From Roseiflexus sp. (GTDB lineage Bacteria; Chloroflexota; Chloroflexia; Chloroflexales; Roseiflexaceae), in NCBI GenBank assembly GCA_025062325.1, contig JANXAL010000071.1, positions 1-64,000 on the forward strand: a stretch of 64,000 nt of DNA, read 5' to 3'. Position 1 is the stretch's first letter, and every line of letters begins with the position of its first letter. Below, piece after piece: positions 8,591 to 17,683 of this stretch. The notes beneath the pieces are model-generated. The model saw only the letters and a program-made list of their open reading frames with translations. It searched no databases and was not told where the DNA came from. A program made the translations under genes and the position numbers.

Positions 8591-9607
8591 ATGATTGAAC
8601 GTCTGCCGCCTGACCCACGCATGATTGCGCTCCCCGTCGAGCTGCGCAACGCCATTGCCCGGGCGCTAGACGACATTCCCGCAACGCGCTGGATGAACAC
8701 AGCGCGCACGTTGAGCGAGCAGTACCGCGCTCTTGATGACATTGGGGAAGCGCCAGCAATACGGACCCGCCTCGATGCGCTGGGGTATGCCGCGCTTTTG
8801 ATGCCGGCCACCTATGCGCAACTGTACGGCGCGATGAAAGCCGCTGCGGAGCGCATTCCGTCGTGGACGCCGGAAACGATGCTCGACATGGGGAGCGGAC
8901 CTGGAACAGCGCTATGGGCAGCGACCGTGTGCTGGCCATCGCTCCGCGACCTGACTGCCTGGGAGCGCGAGCCGGTTTTGATCGCGCTCGGACGCGATTT
9001 CACGCGCGCGAGCACAAATCCGGCGCTCCGTAATGCGCGCTGGGTGCAACGTACGCTGCAAGCTCCTACTGAACGCGGCATCAGATTCGATCTGGTCGTG
9101 CTCGGTCACGTGCTTGGCGAGATACCTTTCGATGAACGGAGCGCAGTTGTGACAACCGCGTGGCGCATCACCCGCGGTCTGCTTCTTATTGTCGAACCTG
9201 GCACGCCAGTCGGGTTTGCTGCAGTGCGCGCTGCACGCGATCTGTTGCTTGCCGATGGCGCACACACGATTGCGCCATGCACCCACGACCGACCCTGCCC
9301 GCTGATCAATGATTGGTGTCACTTCCCGCAGCGGCTGCGTCGTCCCGAATTTCAGCGGCGCGCGCGCGACGCGCCTTCGCCGTGGGAAGACGCCAAGTAC
9401 AGTTATGCCGCGCTTGCCCGCTTTCCGCCCGAACGACCGGTCTGGGGGCGGGTCATCCGTGAGCCGACGTTCAACAAAGCCTATGCAGAGGTCTTAATCT
9501 CATCGCGCGACGGCGTGCTGCGGCATCGCGCGCTCAAGCGCGATCGCGAAGCCTTCAAATGGGTCAAACATCTCGAATGGGGACAGACACTCGAGGAACA
9601 ACCATGA
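8591..9607 (+). CDS. Rsm22-family ribosome-associated methyltransferase-like protein
   Basis: A 338-residue protein. The middle carries a class I S-adenosylmethionine methyltransferase fold (motif I DMGSGPGTALWAA, about residues 99-111). The C-terminal third has the cysteine cluster of Rsm22 proteins (PCTHDRPCP ... DWCHF), followed by a SYAALAR strand. In mitochondria and bacteria Rsm22-like proteins associate with the small ribosomal subunit and their cysteines bind an iron-sulfur or zinc centre; the methylation target is not settled. Its stop overlaps the next gene's start in an ATGA, so the pair are translationally coupled. Confidence 0.82.
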   Translation: MIERLPPDPRMIALPVELRNAIARALDDIPATRWMNTARTLSEQYRALDDIGEAPAIRTRLDALGYAALLMPATYAQLYGAMKAAAERIPSWTPETMLDMGSGPGTALWAATVCWPSLRDLTAWEREPVLIALGRDFTRASTNPALRNARWVQRTLQAPTERGIRFDLVVLGHVLGEIPFDERSAVVTTAWRITRGLLLIVEPGTPVGFAAVRAARDLLLADGAHTIAPCTHDRPCPLINDWCHFPQRLRRPEFQRRARDAPSPWEDAKYSYAALARFPPERPVWGRVIREPTFNKAYAEVLISSRDGVLRHRALKRDREAFKWVKHLEWGQTLEEQP

Positions 9608-10575
9608 AAGCTATCCTGTTCGACGCTCCAGGCAGTCCCGATGTTTTGCGATACGATAATGCGCCCGATCCAACTCCCGGTCCCGACGAACTCCTGGTGC
9701 GGGTGCGCGCCACAGCGGTCAACCGCGCCGACCTGCTGCAGCGTCGCGGCGTCTATGCGCCGCCGCCCGGTGCACCGTCGATCCTGGGGCTGGAACTGGC
9801 GGGCGAAGTGCTGACGCCTGCTGGTCAATGGCGTACTGGCGACCGGGTGATGGCAGTCGTCACTGGCGGCGGGTATGCTGAACTGGCGGTTGTGCCGGCT
9901 GGGATGGCGATGCGCATACCGGAGAACCTGTCATTTGAAGAGGCGGCTGCCATTCCAGAAGCGTTCCTGACCGCTTTCCTCAACTTGTTCACCCTTGGGA
10001 AGCTGCGGGCGGGCGAGACGGTGCTCATCCACGCTGGCGCGAGCGGTGTCGGCACGGCAGCGATTCAACTGGCGCGCGTTGCTGGCGCGCGCGTCTTCGT
10101 CACTGCCGGTTCAGCGGAAAAACTGGCGCTCTGCCGTGAACTTGGCGCAGAACTGGCGATCAACTACCGGGAAGAATCGTTTGCGGCGCGGGCGCTTGAG
10201 GCAACCGGCGGTCGCGGCGTCGATCTGATTCTCGATTTCGTCGGCGCTCCCTACTGGCAGCAGAATACCGAAGCCCTGGCGCTCGACGGGCGATTGCAAT
10301 TGATCGGGTTCCTGGGAGGGTCGGCAGGGCAGATCGACCTGGGACCGATCATGGCGAAGCGGTTGCGCGTCACTGGCACAACCCTGCGGCGCACGCCATT
10401 GCCGCAGAAGATTGCCCTTACCGCCGATTTTGTTGCGTTTGCACACGATAAATTCGTGCGTGGCGAGCTGCGCCCGGTCATTGACACGATCTACTCCCTG
10501 CGCGACGCTGCCGAAGCGCATCGGGTGATGGAAGCGAACCGCAACGCAGGAAAACTTGTGCTGCGGGTCGATTGA
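9604..10575 (+). CDS. NAD(P)H:quinone oxidoreductase, zeta-crystallin/PIG3-like
   Basis: A 323-residue medium-chain dehydrogenase/reductase. The ATG at 9604 sits in the ATGA overlap with the upstream gene; the frame open from 9559 lies inside that gene. The N-terminal GroES-like domain includes RATAVNRADLLQRRGVY, and the Rossmann fold carries VLIHAGASGVGTAAIQLARV (about residues 140-160), as in TP53I3/PIG3 quinone oxidoreductases. There are no structural or catalytic zinc cysteines, which fits a zinc-free quinone reductase. It would reduce quinones or enals with NADPH in the cytoplasm. Confidence 0.9.
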   Translation: MKAILFDAPGSPDVLRYDNAPDPTPGPDELLVRVRATAVNRADLLQRRGVYAPPPGAPSILGLELAGEVLTPAGQWRTGDRVMAVVTGGGYAELAVVPAGMAMRIPENLSFEEAAAIPEAFLTAFLNLFTLGKLRAGETVLIHAGASGVGTAAIQLARVAGARVFVTAGSAEKLALCRELGAELAINYREESFAARALEATGGRGVDLILDFVGAPYWQQNTEALALDGRLQLIGFLGGSAGQIDLGPIMAKRLRVTGTTLRRTPLPQKIALTADFVAFAHDKFVRGELRPVIDTIYSLRDAAEAHRVMEANRNAGKLVLRVD

Positions 10576-10623
10576 TTGTCGCATATTTGCAAACCATATA
10601 ATTATTCCGCTGTCTGCCCTCCT

Positions 10624-10848
10624 GCCCGGCCCTAAAGCCGCGGGCCTACGGTTGCGAAGCCCGCCTGCGCGGGCTAGACCGGGCGATACCGGATTATTTT
10701 CTCAAAAACCATCAGCCGCCGGGCGCAGCACGAATGCCGGATCATTTTGGGCATGTTCATCAGCCCGCAGCATCTTCGGCGCTGGCGCACTGCGCAACGC
10801 CAGCAGCACAGGTTATTCGGATAAGCCGTCGATGTCGCAAGAATCGCC
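10624..10848. repeat. REP-like palindromic intergenic segment
   Basis: No gene is visible between 10576 and 10848. The segment contains a hairpin at 10658-10675 (AGCCCGC, loop CTGC, GCGGGCT), preceded by GGGCCTACGGTTGCG and followed by TAGACCGG. The same word order recurs at 39140-39240. Further on, CATCAGCCGCCGGGCGCAG resembles text at 38970-38995. It looks like a dispersed repeat, not a coding region. Confidence 0.5.
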
Positions 10849-12366
10849 CTACTCCACCGGCTGCAAACGGTACTGCAACGCTTCCCCAAGGTGCTGCGCC
10901 GTAATCTGCTCGGAACCGGCAAGATCGGCGATGGTGCGCGCCAGTTTCAGGATCCGGTGATACCCGCGTGCTGAGAGGTCGTGCTGACGCATGGCATTGT
11001 GCATAATGAGTTGGCCGCTGCTATTGAGCTGGCAATGCTGATGGATCTCCGCCGGTCCCATGTCGCTGTTGGTAAGCAGGCGTGTTCCCCGAAACCGGCG
11101 CTCCTGGATCTGTCGCGCAGCAATCACCCGTTCACGGATTGCAGCCGACTCCTCGCCCGGGCTGAGAGTGTTCAATTTGTCAAAGGGGACGCGCGGCGCA
11201 TAGACAAAAATGTCGAATCGGTCGAGCACTGGTCCGCTGACCCGCCGCTGGTAGCGCGCGACAGCCGCTGCCGTACAGGTGCATTGACGCTCAGGATCGC
11301 CATGCCAGCCGCACACACAAGGGTTTTGCGCTGCGATCAGCATAAACGACGCCGGGTAGGTAATGCTTCCAACGGCGCGGCTCAGCGTAATAACGCGATC
11401 TTCAAGCGGCTGGCGCAATACGTCGAGCTTGCTGCCGAACTCCGGCAGTTCGTCAAGGAACAGGATGCCGCGGTGCGCTAGCGAAACCATGCCAGGTTTG
11501 ACCCGCACTCCGCCGCCGCCGACCAGCCCTGCCAGCGAGGTCGTATGATGCGGCGCGCAGAAAGGGCGCTGACGAATGAGTGGCGTGTCTTTCGGCAGTT
11601 GCCCGGCGACGCTGTAGATTTTCGTCACCTCGATGGCTTCGCTCATGGTCAGCGGCGGCAGGATCGAAATCATCGCGCGCGCCATAAGCGTTTTCCCAGA
11701 GCCAGGGCTGCCGGTCATCAGCACGTGATGCCCGCCTGCGGCTGCGATTTCCAACGCGCGCTTGATGTGCTCCTGCCCACGCACTACGCTGAAATCAACC
11801 GGATAGGCTGGAGGCGGCGCGATGTCGATCGGTGCGCTCAGATGCTCCGGGAGAGGCTTTGCGCCGCTCAGGTGCGCCGTCAGGTCATCGAGACGCTGCA
11901 CCGGAATAATGGTGATGCCGGTGACCAGCGCTGCCTCAGCAGCGTCTTCCTGAGGCACGAAGACGCGCCGGATGCCTTGTTCGCGTGCAACAGCGACCAT
12001 CGGCAACACGCCATCGGTATGACGCACCGCGCCGTCGAGCCCTAACTCGCCAATAAACACTGCGTCGTGGACATCGCCCTGCACCTGTTCCGACGCCAGC
12101 AACAGGCCGATGGCGATCGGCAGATCATAAGCAGGACCAGCCTTCCGCAGGTCGGCTGGCGCCAGATTGACCGTGATACGTTTCATCGGGAACGAACAGC
12201 CGCAGTTGCGGACGGCGGCGCGCACGCGCTCCCGACTTTCCTGCACTGCCGTATCCCCTAAACCGACGATGGTAAAACTTGGCAACCCCTGTGCAATGTC
12301 AACTTCGACCTCGACCAGCACGCCTTCGAGACCGATGACGGCGCTACTGTAGACTTTTGCCAGCAT
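10849..12366 (-). CDS. comM: YifB/ComM-family Mg-chelatase-like AAA+ ATPase
   Basis: A 505-residue protein; the ATG at 12366 (MLAKVYSSAVIGLEG) matches the family N terminus. The order is an N-terminal ChlI domain (about 1-170), a central Mg-chelatase AAA+ module with Walker A TGSPGSGKTLMA (about residues 220-231) and Walker B GILFLDELPEF, then the cysteine-containing loop NPCVCGWHGDPERQCTC, and a C-terminal lid domain. In naturally competent bacteria ComM is a hexameric branch-migration helicase acting during recombination of incoming DNA. The 5' region toward nusA is divergent. No other competence gene adjoins it. Confidence 0.93.
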   Translation of the reverse strand: MLAKVYSSAVIGLEGVLVEVEVDIAQGLPSFTIVGLGDTAVQESRERVRAAVRNCGCSFPMKRITVNLAPADLRKAGPAYDLPIAIGLLLASEQVQGDVHDAVFIGELGLDGAVRHTDGVLPMVAVAREQGIRRVFVPQEDAAEAALVTGITIIPVQRLDDLTAHLSGAKPLPEHLSAPIDIAPPPAYPVDFSVVRGQEHIKRALEIAAAGGHHVLMTGSPGSGKTLMARAMISILPPLTMSEAIEVTKIYSVAGQLPKDTPLIRQRPFCAPHHTTSLAGLVGGGGVRVKPGMVSLAHRGILFLDELPEFGSKLDVLRQPLEDRVITLSRAVGSITYPASFMLIAAQNPCVCGWHGDPERQCTCTAAAVARYQRRVSGPVLDRFDIFVYAPRVPFDKLNTLSPGEESAAIRERVIAARQIQERRFRGTRLLTNSDMGPAEIHQHCQLNSSGQLIMHNAMRQHDLSARGYHRILKLARTIADLAGSEQITAQHLGEALQYRLQPVE

Positions 12367-12633
12367 GCCACGCCTCCCGTTCGCCACGACCCTACAGGTA
12401 TACCGTGCCAGCGGAGGACAGGGATCGGGTCAGGGATTGACGACAGGAAGAACGTCCCGTCAGACTAACGATTGTGAGCATCTTTAGCGATGCGTCACAT
12501 ATGGCGGATCGACGGAACGCAAGGGCGGGTCTGATACCCATCCTTACGCTATTCGAGGCGGGATGCGGGTCGTGCGGATGGCGAACGGAGCACCCGCTGT
12601 CAACTCGTGACTGCGCTTACCGTGGCGCAAATT

Positions 12634-12662
12634 TGCGTCCGTGCTGTAAAAATGGTATACTA
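12634..12662 (+). promoter_or_regulatory. Sigma-70-type promoter of the nusA operon
   Basis: TTGCGT at 12634-12639 and TATACT at 12657-12662 are separated by 17 bases, a near-consensus pair. Transcription should begin near 12669, giving a leader of about 108 bases before nusA. The rest of 12367-12633 shows no gene. Confidence 0.65.
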
Positions 12663-12688
12663 TAAGCCACGAGTTCGCGGTTGCGCTG

Positions 12689-12713
12689 AAAAGTGGGCAT
12701 TCCCCACTTTTCT
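12689..12713 (+). terminator. Terminator-like hairpin in the nusA leader
   Basis: A perfect 10-bp stem (GAAAAGTGGG, 12689-12698, with CCCACTTTTC, 12704-12713) and a 5-base loop CATTC, followed by TTATTGTT. It lies downstream of the promoter at 12634 and upstream of the nusA ribosome binding site (GAGG, 12768-12771). It therefore has the position of an attenuator of the operon. Alternatively it could end a short upstream transcript. Confidence 0.55.
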
Positions 12714-12776
12714 TATTGTTAACATTATCATCATCGGGCGGTTGAGCGGCTGCGCAAGCACGACGCTGAGGATACA

Positions 12777-14102
12777 ATGAAAAGCGATTTTTATGCAGCA
12801 ATCTCTCAGATTGCATCTGAACGCGGCATTCCCAAGGAGGCCATCATCGAAGTCATGGAAAAGGCGCTGGCGACAGCGTATCGCCGGACGCTGGGGCCTA
12901 ACCCGCCGCCGATGGAGATTTCGGTCAAACTAGATCCGCTTACCGGTGCGGCGCGGGTCTATGCCGAAAAACAGGTCGTTGACGATGTCTTCGATGAGCG
13001 CTTCGAGATCGATCTGGAGAGCGCCCGCAAGATCAAGCCCGATGTGGAACTGGGCGAGTCGGTCGTCGTTGAGACGACCCCTAAGGATTTTGGTCGGATT
13101 GCGGCGCAAACGGCCAAACAGGTCATCCTTCAGGGGATCAAAGAAGTCGAGCGCGAACACATCTATGGCGAGTTCATGGACCGCGAGGGCGAACTGGTCA
13201 CGGCGACGGTGCAGCGGATAGCGAAAGGCAACGTTATTCTCGAAATGGGGAAAGCCGAAGCCATCCTGCCGCCAAAGGAACAGGTCGAAACTGATCGCTA
13301 CTATCACGGTCAGCGCCTGAAGGTCTATCTGATGGAAATTCGACGCGAGGATCGCGGTCCAAAGCTGATTGCATCGCGCGCGCACAAAAACCTGATCACG
13401 CGTCTCTTCGAGATGGAGGTGCCAGAGATTTACAATGGCACCGTCGAGATCAAATCGATTGCGCGCGAGCCAGGCATTCGCACGAAAGTAGCGGTCGCGG
13501 CACGGCAGGAAGGTGTTGATCCGGTCGGTTCGTGCGTTGGGATGCGTGGCATTCGCATCCAGAACATCGTCAATGAACTGAATGGCGAAAAGATCGATGT
13601 CGTGCAATGGTCGTCTAACCCGAAGGAATTCATTGCCAATGCACTCTCGCCTGCGCAGGTCGTCGAGGTCCAGTTGCGGGAAGATGAACACGCCGCCACA
13701 GTCATCGTACCGGATAAGCAATTGTCGCTGGCGATCGGCAAAGAGGGGCAGAATGTGCGCCTGGCGGCGAAGTTGACCGGCTGGCGGATCGATATCAAGA
13801 GCGCGTCGGCATTGCTCGACGAGGAGCGCGCAGCGGCGGAAGCGCGCAATGCGGCGGAAGCGGAGGCGCTGGCCACCGAAGCAGCGCTGGCAACAGCCAA
13901 AGTCGAGACGCGCAAAGTGTATGCCGATGGCACGATTGTGTACCGGAAGCATCGCTACGGCCCGCTCGGCGATGACCTGGTTGGCGAAACGGTACAATTA
14001 CGCGCAACACCGCAAAAACTGTACATCTATCGTGGCGATCGGCTCGTGGCATCGTACATTCTCGTTGGTGATGAGGAAGACGAGGTCGAAGGCGAAGAGT
14101 AG
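12777..14102 (+). CDS. nusA: Transcription termination/antitermination protein NusA with extra C-terminal domain
   Basis: A 441-residue protein. The NusA N-terminal RNA-polymerase-binding domain (about 1-125) is followed by an S1 domain (VTATVQRIAKGNVILEMG, about 140-205) and two KH domains (VGMRGIRIQNIVNELNGEKI; the second with IGKEGQNVRLAAKLTGWRI, to about 345). The core is complete and of normal length. An alanine/glutamate-rich linker then leads to about 65 residues (KVYADGTIVYRKHRYG onward) not found in ordinary NusA, ending in an acidic tail. NusA modulates pausing, termination and antitermination. It heads the operon. A rimP gene, often just upstream of nusA, is absent here. Confidence 0.96.
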   Translation: MKSDFYAAISQIASERGIPKEAIIEVMEKALATAYRRTLGPNPPPMEISVKLDPLTGAARVYAEKQVVDDVFDERFEIDLESARKIKPDVELGESVVVETTPKDFGRIAAQTAKQVILQGIKEVEREHIYGEFMDREGELVTATVQRIAKGNVILEMGKAEAILPPKEQVETDRYYHGQRLKVYLMEIRREDRGPKLIASRAHKNLITRLFEMEVPEIYNGTVEIKSIAREPGIRTKVAVAARQEGVDPVGSCVGMRGIRIQNIVNELNGEKIDVVQWSSNPKEFIANALSPAQVVEVQLREDEHAATVIVPDKQLSLAIGKEGQNVRLAAKLTGWRIDIKSASALLDEERAAAEARNAAEAEALATEAALATAKVETRKVYADGTIVYRKHRYGPLGDDLVGETVQLRATPQKLYIYRGDRLVASYILVGDEEDEVEGEE

Positions 14103-14113
14103 CGAGGCACGGA

Positions 14114-14446
14114 GTGACCACCGTGACGCAGACGACCGGAAAAAAGCGGAAAGGACCGCGTCCAAAGCACGTACCACAGCGCACGTGTGTCGCATGTCGC
14201 CGCACCGACGCCAAACGTGCGTTGATTCGCCTGGTGCGCGATGCCGGCGGTCGAGTCCAGATTGACCCGACCGGGAAGCGCAACGGGCGCGGCGCCTATC
14301 TGTGCCACGACCCAACGTGCTGGGAACAGGCTATCCGGCGTCATGCGCTGGAGCGCGCGCTGCGGATCAGTGTATTGCACCCGGATGACGCCGCAGCGCT
14401 GGAAGCGTATGCGCACACACTGCCGCCGCTGGAGGTTGCGGGATAG
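14114..14446 (+). CDS. ylxR: YlxR-family RNA-binding protein (DUF448)
   Basis: A 110-residue basic protein starting with GTG at 14114, 11 bases after nusA. It contains the YlxR signature QRTCVACRR near residue 21, the LIRLVRD strand, and GRGAYLCHDPTCWEQA in the second half. YlxR proteins bind RNA; in Bacillus a homologue is reported to modulate RNase P. The nusA-ylxR-infB order is the classical one. Confidence 0.92.
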   Translation: MTTVTQTTGKKRKGPRPKHVPQRTCVACRRTDAKRALIRLVRDAGGRVQIDPTGKRNGRGAYLCHDPTCWEQAIRRHALERALRISVLHPDDAAALEAYAHTLPPLEVAG

Positions 14447-14538
14447 CTGGTTGCTTCTTCCGCTCGTATGAGCGTGAAGGATTGTCCACGATAGCGCGCA
14501 CCAACCGCGGACCTGGCCTGTAGTGAGGAGGGACGACA

Positions 14539-16659
14539 ATGAATAGCATGGGAGTTTCTGGGCATCAGAGCGCTGTTGATGCGCACTATCACATGTGGTT
14601 TGCCAGCAGCGGGCGCGGCGCTGGCGGCGGGCGCAGCGCTGGCAACCCCGGCGGCGGACGCGGCGCTGGCAACTCCGGCGGCGGACGCGGCGCTGGCAAC
14701 CCCGGCGGCGGACGCGGCGCCGGCGGCGGACGCGGCGGTGGGCGCGGCGGCGATGGACGGCGACGCGACGAAAACCTAGTCGAGAATGAAGGAGGACGCA
14801 ATACTCGCAGCGGGCGCAGCACAAGCACCACGCTAGCGCGCCCTTCGAGCGCTCTGACGCGTCCAACGACAGTGCGCGCTCCGGTGCGACCAAAAGGCCC
14901 GATTGCGCTGCCGATGACTATGACGGTGCGCGAGTTTTCGGAAGCGACGGGTGTTAGCGCCGCTGAGATTTTGAAGGCATTGCTGAAAGCGGGCGTCGTT
15001 GCCAATATCAATCAGCAGATCGACTACGAAACCGCAGCGGTGATCGCGGCCGATTTCGGCATCGAAACGGTCGAGTATGTGCCACCGCAACTGGAGGGGA
15101 TCGTCGAGAACGTACGCGATGTGCTTGCTGCGCAGGATCCAAAGGACCTGAAGCCGCGTCCGCCGGTCGTCACAATTATGGGGCACGTCGACCATGGGAA
15201 GACGAAGCTGCTCGACGCTATCCGTTCGACTCGCGTGGCGGAGAGCGAGGCGGGCGGCATTACGCAGCACATCGGCGCCTATCAGGTCGAACTGCATGGA
15301 CGGAAGATCACCTTCCTCGACACCCCCGGTCACGAGGCATTCACTGCAATGCGCGCCCGCGGCGCCCAGGTCACTGACATTGTGGTGCTGGTGGTGGCCG
15401 CCGATGATGGGGTGATGCCGCAAACGCTCGAGGCGATTTCGCACGTGAAAGCGGCAGGCGTACCGATGATCGTTGCGATCAATAAGATCGATGCGCCAAA
15501 CGCCAACCCCGACCGCGTGCGCCAGCAACTCGCCAATGCTGGCGTCATCGTTGAGCAGTTCGGCGGCGATGTGCCATCAGTCGAGGTTTCTGCAAAGCTG
15601 AAGAAGAATATCGATGGGTTGCTTGAAATGATTCTGCTCGTTGCAGACCTCAACGAGTACAAGGCAAATCCGAATGCGCCAGCCGTCGGAACGATCATCG
15701 AAGCCGAAATGGATCGGACGCGTGGTCCGGTGGCGACAGTGCTGGTGCAGAATGGCACGCTGCGCCTGGAGGATAACGTGCTCGTTGGCTGCACCACCGG
15801 TACGATTCGCACCATGTTCAATGATGCCGGGAAGCGACTGCGCTTCGCCGAACCGGCGACTCCGGTAGTTATTCTGGGGCTTGAGGATGTGCCGCAGGCA
15901 GGTGACATTCTTCAGGTGATGCCCGACCTGACGATTGCCCGCGAGATTGCGCTGCAGCGGCAACGCAAGCGGCGCCTTGAGACGATGGCAGCTACGCGCG
16001 GCGTCAGCCTCGATGGGTTGTTCAGCTCGATCCAGCAGGGGAAGATCAAGGAACTCAACATTATCCTGAAGGCGGATGTGCAGGGATCAATCGGCGCCAT
16101 TGAGCATGCACTGAACCAGCTCAATACCGACGAGGTAAAGATCAGAATCATCCACCGCGGTACCGGTACGATTACGGAGAGTGATGTCAACCTTGCGATT
16201 GCATCGCATGCGATCATTATTGGCTTCAACGCCCGCCCCGACCCGGCAGCGCGGCGTCAGGCTGAGCAGCACGGCGTCGATATCCGGTTCTACAACATCA
16301 TCTACCAGTTGACCGACGATATCAAGAAGGCGATGATCGGGATGCTGGAGCCGGAGTATCGCGAGGTGACCGAGGGGTTCGCCGAGGTGCGCAACATTTT
16401 CCGCCTGCCGACCCGCGAGATTGTGGCGGGGCTGTATGTGACCGAAGGCAAAATTATGCGCCAGTATAATGTGCGTGTGCTGCGCAACGGCGTGGTGATC
16501 CACGACGGCAAAATCGCCAGCCTTAGACGCTTCAAGGAAGATGTGCGCGAAGTGCCTGCAGGATATGAGTGTGGTCTGATTGTCGAAGGATTCAACGATA
16601 TCACGCCTGGCGACACGATGGAGTTCTATCGCCGCGAACGAGTGGAACGCACCGTATGA
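14539..16659 (+). CDS. infB: Translation initiation factor IF-2
   Basis: A 706-residue GTPase preceded by a GAGGAGGG-like ribosome binding site about 10 bases before the ATG. After an atypical glycine/arginine-rich N-terminal tail (about residues 25-80) come an IF2_N-type domain ([13 protein letters not shown], about 125-175) and the G domain (G1 [13 protein letters not shown]2 [11 protein letters not shown]3 DTPGHEAF, G4 NKID, starting near 215). Domains II, III and IV follow, ending in the fMet-tRNA-binding domain. It positions initiator tRNA on the 30S subunit and promotes subunit joining. It is short compared with many IF-2 proteins because the long N-terminal region is reduced. Its stop overlaps rbfA. 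Confidence 0.97.
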   Translation: MNSMGVSGHQSAVDAHYHMWFASSGRGAGGGRSAGNPGGGRGAGNSGGGRGAGNPGGGRGAGGGRGGGRGGDGRRRDENLVENEGGRNTRSGRSTSTTLARPSSALTRPTTVRAPVRPKGPIALPMTMTVREFSEATGVSAAEILKALLKAGVVANINQQIDYETAAVIAADFGIETVEYVPPQLEGIVENVRDVLAAQDPKDLKPRPPVVTIMGHVDHGKTKLLDAIRSTRVAESEAGGITQHIGAYQVELHGRKITFLDTPGHEAFTAMRARGAQVTDIVVLVVAADDGVMPQTLEAISHVKAAGVPMIVAINKIDAPNANPDRVRQQLANAGVIVEQFGGDVPSVEVSAKLKKNIDGLLEMILLVADLNEYKANPNAPAVGTIIEAEMDRTRGPVATVLVQNGTLRLEDNVLVGCTTGTIRTMFNDAGKRLRFAEPATPVVILGLEDVPQAGDILQVMPDLTIAREIALQRQRKRRLETMAATRGVSLDGLFSSIQQGKIKELNIILKADVQGSIGAIEHALNQLNTDEVKIRIIHRGTGTITESDVNLAIASHAIIIGFNARPDPAARRQAEQHGVDIRFYNIIYQLTDDIKKAMIGMLEPEYREVTEGFAEVRNIFRLPTREIVAGLYVTEGKIMRQYNVRVLRNGVVIHDGKIASLRRFKEDVREVPAGYECGLIVEGFNDITPGDTMEFYRRERVERTV
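14641..14721. repeat. Three 27-bp tandem repeats inside infB
   Basis: Three in-frame 27-base units (14641-14667, 14668-14694, 14695-14721) that each encode G-N-(P/S)-G-G-G-R-G-A, flanked by degenerate copies. They produce an RGG-like segment near the IF-2 N terminus. Unit number could change by slippage without breaking the frame. Confidence 0.85.
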
Positions 16660-17051
16660 GCAAGCGCACCGAACAACTTGGCCACGAGATTCAGCGCGTC
16701 CTGGGAGAGATCATTCAGTATGAACTGAAAGATCCGCGGGTTGGCTTTGCGACGGTCGTCGGTGTTGATGTCACTGCCGATCTGCAGATCGCGCGGGTGC
16801 GAATCTCGGTGATGGGGACGCCGGAAGAGCGCCGCGAAACCATGGCAGCGCTCGAACACGCGAAAGGGTTCCTGCGCCGCCGCCTCGCAGAGGAATTGAA
16901 CTACCTGCGCTACGTGCCAGAACTGCGACTGATCCTCGATACGTCGGTCGATTATAGTCTGCACATTGATGAAGTGCTCCGGCGCGCCGCCGCTGAACGC
17001 ACCAGCGCTCCGCCACGCCAACCCGACGATGATAAACCGGCGAAAGAGTAG
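16656..17051 (+). CDS. rbfA: Ribosome-binding factor A
   Basis: A 131-residue protein starting at the ATG at 16656, which overlaps the infB stop as ATGA; the longer frame to 16569 lies inside infB. It has the RbfA single-KH fold: an N-terminal helix pair, [19 protein letters not shown], then the helix with [17 protein letters not shown] and [14 protein letters not shown]. RbfA matures the 30S subunit near the 5' end of 16S rRNA. The C-terminal 20 residues are a charged, proline-containing tail. Confidence 0.95.
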   Translation: MSKRTEQLGHEIQRVLGEIIQYELKDPRVGFATVVGVDVTADLQIARVRISVMGTPEERRETMAALEHAKGFLRRRLAEELNYLRYVPELRLILDTSVDYSLHIDEVLRRAAAERTSAPPRQPDDDKPAKE

Positions 17052-17086
17052 TCGGCGCCGCATTCGCTGTCAGAGACAGGTTCGCA

Positions 17087-17683
17087 ATGACAACGGCCGC
17101 AACCCCGGTCGATGTATATTACAAGAAGCGGATCTCCTACACCTGCTGCGGTCGGACGTTTGCGTTCGATGTGGCTCATACGCTCTTCTCTTCGTATCAG
17201 ATCGATGAAGGAACCGATCTCCTTCTGCGCACGATCAAGCCGCAGTCGCCGCAGACCATCCTGGACCTGGGATGCGGGTGCGGCGTGATCGGGATCGTGC
17301 TGGCGAGCTGGTTTCCTCAGGCGCGCGTTGTTCTTGTTGACCGCGATCTGCTGGCGGTGCGCTATGCACGCCACAATGCGGCGCTCAATCAGACGCCGAA
17401 CGTCGAGGTGATCGGCAGCGTTGGGTTCGAGCATGTTCCCGCTATTCCTTTTGATCTGATCGTCTCCAATATTCCGGCAAAAATTGGCGATGAAGCAATT
17501 GAACGCGAGTTCATCCTCGACCCGCTGGACCACCTCAGACCTGGCGGCGAGTACTGGTTTGTCGTCGTCAGCGGTCTCAACCGCCTGATCCCCGTGCTGG
17601 GGCGTCGCCATCAGTTGCGGATGAAAGAAGTCAAGAAGCGTGCCGGGCATACGGTCTATTACATCCACAGGACGCCTGCATGA
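17087..17683 (+). CDS. RsmC/RlmG-like class I SAM methyltransferase
   Basis: A 198-residue protein. An N-terminal strand region (YYKKRISYTCCGRTFAFDVA) leads into a Rossmann methyltransferase domain with motif I ILDLGCGCGVIGI (about residues 58-70), an acidic residue in VVLVDRDLLAVRYARHN, and motif IV FDLIVSNIPAK. Relatives in the MTS family (RsmC, RlmG) usually read NPPFH at this last motif and methylate guanine N2 in rRNA; here the second and third residues differ. It lies 35 bases after rbfA and overlaps the next gene by ATGA. An rRNA target is plausible from position but not shown. Confidence 0.8.
   Translation: MTTAATPVDVYYKKRISYTCCGRTFAFDVAHTLFSSYQIDEGTDLLLRTIKPQSPQTILDLGCGCGVIGIVLASWFPQARVVLVDRDLLAVRYARHNAALNQTPNVEVIGSVGFEHVPAIPFDLIVSNIPAKIGDEAIEREFILDPLDHLRPGGEYWFVVVSGLNRLIPVLGRRHQLRMKEVKKRAGHTVYYIHRTPA

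Noticed and set aside
12367-12776. rimP gene upstream of nusA
   Set aside because: No frame of suitable length or motif is present in this interval; only a promoter and hairpin are visible.
12930-13997. Antisense 355-residue frame opposite nusA
   Set aside because: It is an artefact of high-GC codon use; nusA on the plus strand explains the region and the frame has no recognisable motif.
13908-14102. A whole transposon inserted at the nusA 3' end
   Set aside because: Only a small C-terminal domain resembles transposases; there is no catalytic DDE region and no terminal inverted repeats.
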